Shown: in pieces, positions 55,989 to 64,000 of the stretch
Layout: every line of letters begins with the position of its first letter
Numbering within the stretch: position 1 is the stretch's first letter
Assembly: GCF_016097555.1 (NCBI RefSeq)
Contig: NC_054702.1
Span: forward strand, 70,671,695-70,735,694
Length of the DNA stretch: 64,000 nucleotides
DNA from: Gigantopelta aegis
Lineage: Eukaryota > Mollusca > Gastropoda > Neomphalida > Peltospiridae
Direction of reading: 5' to 3'
The notes under the pieces: generated by a model
Databases searched by the model: none
What the model was told of the DNA's origin: nothing
What the model saw: only the letters and a program-made list of their open reading frames with translations
Made by a program: the position numbers and the translations under genes

Positions 55989-56835
55989 TGTGACGGAACA
56001 TGCTCTTAATTTTGTTTTCGCCTGTGGCAATATTAATTGTTTTAGAGGGCCGTGTGCAGCTCCAATATGCACTTAAGCCCAGGTGGGCACTTTGTTATGT
56101 GATACCTCTGCGCGACGGTCGTCGAGCTTTTTTAATACACACCCAGCCCATGTGCGGAGGCCATGTAGCCAGTAGTTACGTAATACCTCCGCGAGTGCGG
56201 TTTTTACAACCGTGATTTTGGCGACTAGGCGTCAGCAAGTCTTGCCATCTAAGGAAAATTGTCGTCTTTGTCGCTGTGGAAATATCACTTGTAGGTATTC
56301 GGTGCCACGATGTACCCCCAGGCGATACTGGGATTTTATAATAAATAGCTAGGGTTTTGGAGATATCAGGGAGAAACATATTGGAAGGCTTCCAGTTAGG
56401 AATAGAGTTGTAATTCCTTTATTAATTAAGTTCCCCTGGAAGCGTTTCTCAATTATCACACGTGTGGGTGTTGTGTCACGGTGAAGTGATTATAATATTG
56501 TGTAAACTAGACACCTAGAGATTAACTAATTAAGTGATCAGTTCTGGATTGTTATTATTTGTTGTTGTTAATTAACTACTGCGGCAGTACATTTGTCAGC
56601 ATAGGTTAATACAAATTCCAAAGTGTATTGTGTTTTTGTTGTGTTTTCTAGTCAACTAAACGTGCTATATTATACATATAAATACGATATAAGATTGTAT
56701 CTCTGATCATACCTAGAGACGAGCCACTAGGGTATAACCGCCCGTAACAGAGAGATCTAATAGATATACAGTTAGGTGAGATATTTTGATAATCGTGTTT
56801 CATTCAGTTACGGGTATTATAGGATCCCCGTGACA
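55989..56835. mobile_element. Solo LTR-like fossil, ~0.85 kb, shortened copy
   Basis: TGTGACGG...CCGTGACA, flanked by AATAT (55984-55988, 56836-56840). Same family as 34118-35337. Confidence 0.7.
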
Positions 56836-57054
56836 AATATACTGACACTGATATTCTAAACAAGAAGATACATTTAATATGTAAGTTTAATCGTAGAAAT
56901 ATTTTATTAGTCGGAAACATCTTACAATGCTGCAAACTCGGGAATGTCTCTTTAAACATTATATTATGTTCCATACGATTTCCACGACGAGCATCCATCA
57001 GACCGACTGCGTATTACCCGATAGTTTTTACCACTGGACTATGTTCCGCTCCAG

Positions 57055-57077
57055 GGGGGGGGGGGGGGGGGGGGGAG

Positions 57078-57133
<56 letters not shown>
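57055..57133. repeat. Poly-G run followed by (GA)n
   Basis: About 21 G, then 55 bp of GA. Confidence 0.95.
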
Positions 57134-57135
<2 letters not shown>

Positions 57136-57136
<1 letters not shown>

Positions 57137-57300
57137 TATCCTGTCGCTCTGTTGGTACACATAAAAGATCCCTTGTTGCTAATCGAAGAGTAGCCTCTAT
57201 CGTGGCGACATCGAGTTTCCTTTCTCATTATATGTGTAGTCCTTATTCATTTATCCAAAGTCGTATAATCGTTATTAGCAGGTGCTGAGTAGGTAATCGG
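57136..57300 (+). mobile_element. SINE fragment
   Basis: ATAAAAGATCCCTTGTTGCT and TCGAAGAGTAGCC of the family body, with a decayed tail. Confidence 0.5.
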
Positions 57301-57500
57301 CAATGTGAAATGGAGTGTGTCGCTATTATTATTTTATCCTTTCTCAATGGTCTTTTTGGTTGACAATACCACTGTAAATATCCTGACAATGAATGACATC
57401 ATTGTAATATATAATATATGGGACGGTGCATAGCTATAGTTTCCGCTGTACCAAAACAGAAAGTTCCGTGTCGAAGTTCAAATATTTACTGACTAAAAGC

Positions 57501-57576
57501 AGCACTCGTAACGCTTACGTCAGACGTACACCATGCATAATGTGTGGCGTACGTCTGACTAAGTGTTACGAGTGCT
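57501..57576. repeat. Imperfect palindrome
   Basis: Arms 57501-57532 and 57546-57576 (AGCACTCGTAAC and complement at the outer ends) with a 13-base loop. Confidence 0.7.
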
Positions 57577-57824
57577 TGGTGTTACCGGGCCCTGATTAGT
57601 AGTAATATAATTATGACAATGATTATTTCTACAAAAAATATTTTCCATTGTCAATAAATCAGTAAATGCATTTTATTAAATATACTATTGTTATGCAGTA
57701 TATACTGGAGTTGAGCTGAACTGAGATTTTCGACCTATAACGGGGCGTCACGTTAGTAAAGAGTCTTCCCCCACCCTAGCCTCTTCACATTTAACATAGA
57801 ACATGCACTAGACGGCGGATCTGT

Positions 57825-58195
57825 AGAATTTCATAAACATTCTATGTTTAGTTCCAGAATTGTATGTCTATAAACGAATGTGGTGTAGTTATACTGTGTA
57901 CCATATATTTTGACGGGGCATTATCTTGGAAGTTGCGCGTGAGCCACCGTGTTTGATATATGTGGGTTGTATGTGCACCTCTAAACACCTATTCAACATA
58001 TGATACACATTCTATGTTTAGTTTCAGAATTGTGGGTACATTGATTTTACACTGTGTACCATATATAAGGATGGGGCGTTAACTTACGTGGGAGTGGGAA
58101 GTTATCCCTGAGCCACCCTGTATTTGTTATATATATGTGGGATGTGCACTACTGGACAACGCTTATCATATTATAATCATTCTTTTTTAGTTTCA
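57825..58195. repeat. Diverged tandem repeat, ~180-bp unit
   Basis: CATTCTATGTTTAGTT, CAGAATTGT, ACTGTGTACCATATAT and TGAGCCACC occur in the same order at about 57838-57950 and 58010-58120; a third partial start is near 58178. Confidence 0.7.
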
Positions 58196-58810
58196 AATGA
58201 GAGAGCTGACACATTATATGCAGCTCTAATGGCATTCCAAGTATAACTAATATATATTTTTTATTTTCTTGGCTGTTAGAAGACGAAAAGTGTAATGTAC
58301 TGACCCTGACGACAGTTCGCTATTGCAACTACCAGACATTGATTGTACTATTAAACATCTTGGAACAATAGCGAAAGCCTTCAATGGTACCCATCAAGAA
58401 TTTTAATTCTTCAAACTATTCGGTGGATTAAACTGGACACGGTGCGTTTGATCCACCTGAATAATATGGGCATTCCATACTCTTGTTGACAGTAGCGGAC
58501 ATGGACACACACTGGAGTTTCAGGTGTAAAAGCCAAAGTCCCAACCATTCTGGTACGAACCTGTATACCTCATTGGATCGTGTCAACGAATGATTTATCA
58601 AAACACTTGCAGTGATCGCCAAGAACAATTGTTGCATGAAACGGTTGAAAATAATTAAAAGATGTCGAAAGTGTGGATCGTGAGTACAACCCCCACCTCC
58701 AACTCTGAAGATAATGCATTGAATCCCAATTAACAATCAGATTATTATACAGTTTGCCCTTTCCCTGCCCCAAATTGCTGTCATCTTCTGATGCCTATGC
58801 AATTACCAGT

Positions 58811-59512
58811 GTTCGAGATTAAAAACTTTGGCCAGTATCCCAGTTGGATACTAACATTTCAAAATCTGGTATCCCACCTGAGAATTTAGTATCCCACTTA
58901 AATGAAATTCATAAATAACATCGTAACAAACTTGGACGACACTGTTCTCGTTCCCAGTCTATTGCTACGCCGCAATCGAAATCGTGGAATTTGTGAAATT
59001 GGCAATCAAACAGAATCTGCAGAAAGATTTGCTGCATCTATTTTTGCTTAATAATGACATAAATTAATATTTAGCAGTAATCTATAACTGTTTCCGACAT
59101 TACTAATGATAAACCTACCTGTATCAATTTCCTACATATGTGGAATCAATATCTCAAATACAATTTGAAGGGAGGAAACATCCAAAAACAAACAATAGCG
59201 ACTTAGCGGCTCCCAGTCTATTGCTACCTCGCTATTGCTCCAGTGTAGCATTAGACTGGGTATGAACCGGGGGAGATATTTTTACGGCATAGCATTAGAC
59301 TGGATACGAGCTCGAAAATACTGTTACCTAACTTCAGTAAATGACCGACGTTCATTGTTTCAGCGAAAAATGAAAACACAGGATTAAAAAACCCCAACAA
59401 CAATGTTACATTACATTAGTATCCTGGTGGGATACTGGGTTATTGAAGTCTGGTATCCAAAATTAAATTCTGATATCCCCGGGATATCGGGATACCGTTA
59501 ATCTCGAACACT
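58811..59512. mobile_element. DNA transposon with 16-bp inverted ends
   Basis: CAGTGTTCGAGATTAA and its perfect complement bound ~0.7 kb, with ATTAC on both flanks. Inner inverted blocks with CCAGTATCCCAG-like sequence. No ORF; non-autonomous. Confidence 0.6.
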
Positions 59513-60236
59513 GATTACCCTCTGAAATTCATAATAAATTTTTAGCATCTGTAATTGAGATAAATAAAAGTTCATTTCAAGCAGTTTCAAAGGTTCTGAT
59601 GAATTAGAATGACGTTAGCTACGAACGGCTGCCATCTTGGATTTGATCTTGATGATATAACAAATTTACCCATAGATATCAATAAAGAGTAACCACTTGT
59701 GTAAGTTTTCTTTGTCAAAGAAAGATCAAAAGAGACTACAAAATAAAATGTCTTAACATTTTATAATTGGTGCACGAAGATTGAAAGAAAGTAGGCCTAA
59801 TATGAAAGCAAATTTAGGCCTACATCTTCAGGATTTGAACTTATGTCACTACATATCTAATTACCATAGAAAATGAGAACACCGTGTTAGGATCTGTATT
59901 GTAAATAAATAAAATTTCAGTACAGTCAGTTTCAAATGTTTTTGATAGAATAACTAGGAAACAATATTTTCGTTTTTCCTTCCAAAATGGATGCCATCTT
60001 GGATTTGATTATGATTGTGTTACATCAAATTCAACCATTCACACCTGTAAAGGCTTTAACTGCTGTAATATTCTACCAATTTTCATTATAATAAATAAAA
60101 TGTGTTAATCCTTTGTAATTGGTGTATGTCAAGGTTGAATACAATTAACATATTGTCGCATTCAGGATTCGAACACATGTCACTATACATCTAATTACTT
60201 TAAAAACCTTCAGATCAAATTATTAGTATTTGTAAT

Positions 60237-60240
<4 letters not shown>

Positions 60241-60277
<37 letters not shown>
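60241..60277. repeat. Poly-T run
   Basis: About 37 T at the boundary of tandem units 2 and 3. Confidence 0.95.
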
Positions 60278-60281
<4 letters not shown>

Positions 60282-60362
60282 ATCATTACAAAGAGTTTCA
60301 ATTGTTTTTGCTTAGTCAGAATGACTTAGCTGACCACCAAACAATATTTTCGTTTTCCCCGC

Positions 60363-60837
60363 TGTAACGGAACATGCTCTTAATTTTGTTTTCGCCTGTG
60401 GCGATATTAATTGTTTTAGAGGGCCGTGTGCAGTTCCAATATGCGTCCGGACTGGTAATTATATATTTTCTGCTCTGTGTATAACCTTGATGTGATTGAT
60501 GTGACTTTAAATATTTTAATACTGTATTATACCAATATTATTTAGACGGTGCTGCCGGTCATCTGACGCAGTAACCTGTAGGCTCACTGTCTAAATAATT
60601 AGGTAGGTCAATACAGATTCCAAAGTGTATTGTGTTTTTGTGGTGTTTTCTAGTGAACTAAACGTGCTATAATAATATATATACTTTATATAAGATCTTA
60701 TCTCTGTTCATACCTAGAGACGAGCCACGCGGGTATATACTGCCCGATACAAAGAGATCTAATAGATATACAGTTAGGAGAGATATTTGGACAATCGTGT
60801 TTCATTCAGTTACGGGTATTATAGGATCCCCGTGACA
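60363..60837. mobile_element. Solo LTR-like fossil, ~0.48 kb, internally shortened
   Basis: TGTAACGG...CCGTGACA, flanked by CCCGC (60358-60362, 60838-60842). Same family as 34118-35337. Confidence 0.68.
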
Positions 60838-61189
60838 CCCGCCAAAATGGAAGCCATCATAGGTTTGATCATGATGAGTCTGATGACATCATCACATCAA
60901 GTTATTCCATAGACAAAAATAAAGGGTAATTATTTTTGTAACGTTTTGCCAGTTTTCATTGACAGATCGACTGCAAGTGACCGACACCTTAAATGTGTTA
61001 TCCCTCCCCCTTATCTCGGTGAATCTTTGAAGCCCTAATTTTAAAGTGCTGTCAAAAAAAAGAAAAAAGAAGAAACAAAAAAGCAATTTGAATTTTCAAG
61101 ATTTTTTTCTTTTCCTGATACTAGACTACAACTTGTTAAAACATTTTATTTATTTTTATTTATTTATTTATTTTGTTGTTGTTGTTGTT

Positions 61190-61420
61190 AGCAGTCCAAC
61201 CGGAGGGGACTATAGATTTTGTCTCCGTCCTTCTGTCTGTCTGTCTGTCTGTTCGTCTGTTCCACATATATTATAGTTTTCCGGACTTTTTTAACAATGC
61301 CTCCAAATATTGATCTGAAATGTTCTGTATATTGCTTTACCGTTTTCTGTTACATGGCGAACTGCCTATTTTTGACAAAGTTATAGCCCTTGAATTTGGG
61401 AAATAAAAAACAAACAAAAA
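61190..61420. repeat. CTGT-headed dispersed element
   Basis: (CTGT)n, TTCCACATATAT and CCCTTGAATTTGGGA; related to 26000-26385. Confidence 0.55.
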
Positions 61421-61670
61421 AAAACCTCGGTATTTATAGCTGTTTCATATAAACGGGTTTATTGGCCAGTGACGTCAAAGTACTGTACGCGGTCATGTTT
61501 AGAACCAGCCTCAGCGGTGTCAAATGACCCCCCTGCCTCCCCCACCCCTCCACCCCAACCTATGCTTCTGTTTTGTGTGTACTTATCTTGGGTGTCATGG
61601 TGTTTTCAAAGGGAGATCGGCTTATTTACCTTCGACCCCACTGAGCGATGTGTCGGAACACCCGAACAGG

Positions 61671-61920
61671 GCCGTAGCTAGCGGGGGAGGAGGGGGGGGG
61701 GGGGGGGGACCGAAAAAAAAAATACGGAAAAAAAGAATTGAAACTTAAAGAAAATTATCTTTCTTGAGGGTTCGGGGGTATGCTTCCCCGTAAAATTTTG
61801 AAAACTAGATGTCTTGAAATTCAAATTTCCTGCATTCTACAAGTAAAATACATCTCTGCCTTAAGATATACTTCCAATAATATTTTTTATTCTTCTCTAG
61901 CCCCTCTGCTCCGCCGTGCC
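61671..61920. mobile_element. MITE related to 8656-8889
   Basis: GGGGGTATGCTTCCCCGTAAA, CTAGATGTCTTGAAAT and right end TCCGCCGTGCC; includes a poly-G run. Confidence 0.55.
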
Positions 61921-62133
61921 GGAATTTAATAGCGTTGCTTGAGAACGTGATCTTTGTGACAACTGCGTGAAACTCGCGCCAAATGCGTGAGAGTTGATAG
62001 GTAGGCCCTGTGTACATTTAACACCATAACTTGTATTTATCGTCTTGGTAGACCTATGACGCCGTATATATTTTGGCGCCATCTTAAAATAGCAATTGTG
62101 CGTCATCAAAGAAAAACAATGAAGGAAGGAAAT

Positions 62134-62456
62134 GTTTTATTTAACGACACACTCAACACATTTTATTTACGGTTATATGGCGTCAGACATATGGTTAAGG
62201 ACCACATATATATTGAGAGAGGAAAACCGCTGTCGCCACTTCAGGGGATATACGCTTTTCGATTAGCAGCTAGGGATCTTTTATATATACACCATCCCAC
62301 AGACAGGGTAGTACATACCACGGCCTTTGATATGCCAGTCGTGGTGCACTGGCTGGAACGAAAAATAGCCCAATGGGCCCATCGACGGAGATCGATCCCA
62401 GACTGACCGCGCATCGAGCGGGCGCTTTACCACTGGGCTACGTCCCGCCTCAAAAA
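62134..62456 (-). mobile_element. SINE, full length, tRNA-headed
   Basis: - strand head GGCGGGACGTAGCCCAGTGG, B-box region GGTCTGGGATCGATC, body and tail TCGTTAAATAAAACATTTCC. The best-preserved member of the family here. Confidence 0.8.
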
Positions 62457-63600
62457 GCTATGACGTCAAATGAAGACGTTTTTGTTGACGGAAGTATTTT
62501 TTATTGTTAAGAATAAAGCAATGTTTATAATTTGCCAGTTTGCGGTAAGTATAAACAATTAAAAATACCATGTAACTAAAAGTACTATTTTCTGTAAGGC
62601 ACTTTTTTAACATCCCTTTATTTCCAAATTTTCACAATGAATTTTACTCACCTGCTGCACGAAACATTGTCGTCTGCTACTAGTGAAATAAACACAAGAC
62701 GATTAGACCTCCCCTACGTCAATCCATTTCTATGGATGTCCGAATTAGTCCCCTGTCCTTATTTTTCATACGCTGCATACGATTATATTGGGTCAGGATT
62801 AAACGACGTTCAAGTGCATATTACATCTTAAAATAATATCTATATTTGTCAGTAGTAAAAAAAAAACATTGTTATTTTTACACTACGCAAGTCGTTGTTT
62901 ATCTGTGCGAACCCCCCCCCCCCCCCCCCCCCCCACCGAAATATAAACCCAGAGCAATATTTGGCAGTAAAAACTGCGTCCCACTTCAACCCCATGTGAT
63001 CACATTTGGAATGGCCCAGAGCTAATAATAGTAACAGCTAAACATTGACATCTAGATCTAAGGTCAGTCTTTCTTTTTTAAAATGGTACACCACCTGTTT
63101 TCTACAAACATACAAAACTAAAATGTGTTTCTTTATTTTAGGATGCATTCAGTAAAGTTTCACTTAATAGCCATCAAAATTATATACACTTACGTATGTT
63201 TAATTTATTTTATTAGCTATGCTTTAGTAGTGGCGTGTATAACTATAAGTGCTTTATTATTGATGTTTATAATCATTAACAGACTTCCACCGATTTTGAT
63301 ATGAATGTACAATCTTTAAAAAGGTTGAATTATCCGAGATACTGGTTTTGCTTTTTCAAAACCTTCAAAAAAATCTTAAATACTGAAATTGCACCCAGAT
63401 GCAATGTCCTCACATATTATTATGGCGTGAATTTCTCTCCCTTAAAATGGCTGCTGTATGGTTACGCCATCTATCGACAACGTCATAAACTATTGGGCGA
63501 CAATCGGAAAAAATACCGTATAATATACTGTTACAGGTCAACTTTAACTATTACCTTTCGACCGACCGTTCAAAATTGCGCCAAAATTTCCTCAACAAAA
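62457..63600. other. No gene recognised
   Basis: AT-rich, with a C run near 62911. Short frames at 62637-62831 and from 63301 have no recognisable domain. Confidence 0.4.
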
Positions 63601-63649
63601 TTGCGCACCACTTTCTCTTTGGCATTAACGGCTCCATTCAAATTCCATA

Positions 63650-63800
63650 GCACCACCACCACCCCCACCCGCCTTCCCCTCCCCCCACCTTTCCTGTCAT
63701 GGACGGAAGAGCCGGCCAAGGCCGGCTCTTGCGCCCACGACAGGCGTGCGCTACAACAGCTTGCTCTGAATGTGCACGTAAAAAAACTATGACATGACAT
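63650..63800. repeat. GC-rich dispersed repeat with perfect hairpin
   Basis: Contains AGAGCCGGCC, two bases, GGCCGGCTCT at 63709-63730, then a block with GCTCTGAATGTGCACG and ATGACATGACATG. Resembles a repeat common in molluscan genomes as I recall it. Confidence 0.45.
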
Positions 63801-63931
63801 GAGTTTAACTAAACATTTATTGGGCCCGGTAGGGGACATGTATTGCTTTAGCAGCACTCTCCGAATGCTTGTTCGTATTATTTGTTGGGGTTCTACACTG
63901 ATTTGATTGTTGTTAGGTTACGCAGTAAGCA

Positions 63932-64000
63932 GTGCCGGATTTAGACCTTGGGGGGGGGGGGGGGGGGGGGGGGGCAGGGCAGGGGCCCGGGGCACTTCAA
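63932..64000. mobile_element. Left end of a possible hAT-type element (cut by window)
   Basis: Begins CAGTGCCGGATTTAGAC, a hAT-like terminus, followed by about 24 G and a GC-rich stretch. Confidence 0.35.

Larger units (their letters stand above)
55660..56951. mobile_element. Foldback TTAA MITE interrupted by a SINE tail and an LTR
   Basis: TTAA at 55656-55659 and 56952-56955. The left arm breaks near 55927 and resumes at 56836. Confidence 0.75.
59580..61010. repeat. Three diverged ~350-bp tandem units, third split by an LTR
   Basis: Units share GCCATCTTGGATTTGAT, AATAAAATGT and ATTCGAACACATGTCACTA-like segments (about 59580, 59930, 60285). The third continues after the LTR with CCAAAATGGAAGCCATC. 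Confidence 0.65.

Noticed and set aside
63301-63792. 163-codon open frame
   Set aside because: The second half is the GC-rich dispersed repeat, and the first half shows no domain or homologous exon.
51000-64000. Missing exons 1-4 of copy D
   Set aside because: Looked for complements of VSERDW, GCKHFD, RDPRWGR and the signal-peptide exon; none seen, so the copy appears 5'-truncated within this window.

Overview
The window looks like genomic DNA of a marine mollusc, most likely a gastropod. The evidence is a set of AT-rich, multi-exon genes with GT-AG introns, many tRNA-headed SINEs sharing the tail TTTATTTAACGAC, Tc1-type and TTAA-flanked DNA transposons, relics of one LINE family, and very long GA, AT and poly-G/C tracts. 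There is no sign of bacterial organisation, operons, CRISPR arrays or structural RNA genes. All comparisons were made by eye; no alignment or database search was possible.

The only recognisable host gene family is glycoside hydrolase family 3 (GH3), of the beta-D-xylosidase-like type, present as four tandem copies. Copy A (+, left edge to 3738/4270) shows only exons 9-12, with its last exon duplicated. Copy B (+, 8139-27963) is complete: 12 exons whose phases all agree, giving 739 codons plus stop, with the GH3 catalytic motifs present. Copy C (+, 30914-41452) has lost the end of exon 3 and all of exons 4-6, is frameshifted in exon 7, and has a Tc1-type element in its 5' leader. Copy D (-, 50868-43408, tail to tail with C) keeps exons 5-12 but has frameshifts, a stop codon and a lost splice donor. 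The cluster therefore holds one good gene, one copy that cannot be judged because it is cut by the window edge, and two pseudogenes.

Layout: 1-4.7 kb copy A; 4.7-5.4 kb a 44-bp minisatellite of 15 units; 6.08-7.08 kb a GC-rich basic ORF of unknown family; 7.1-8.1 kb repeats and the copy B upstream region; 8.1-28 kb copy B. Its intron 1 carries an intact Tc1/mariner element, and its 7-kb intron 10 is largely made of a THAP-bearing TTAA element and a second, 3.2-kb inverted-repeat element. 28-30.9 kb is repeats and the Tc1 relic; 30.9-41.5 kb is copy C, with a LINE holding a SINE that holds an LTR; 41.5-43.4 kb is a spacer; 43.4-50.9 kb is copy D with a 1.3-kb minisatellite; 51-64 kb has no gene I can support and is a patchwork of MITEs, solo LTR-like copies, LINE relics, SINEs and tandem repeats.

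The most unusual structure is an array of about 38-40 tandem ~33-bp units directly upstream of exon 6 in copy D. Read on the gene strand, each unit resembles the exon 6 splice acceptor (pyrimidine tract, AG, first exon bases). A shorter, degenerate version precedes exon 6 of copy B, and a separate set of acceptor-plus-exon-start cassettes precedes exon 11 of copy C. Splice acceptors in this family appear to have been repeatedly duplicated into decoy arrays.
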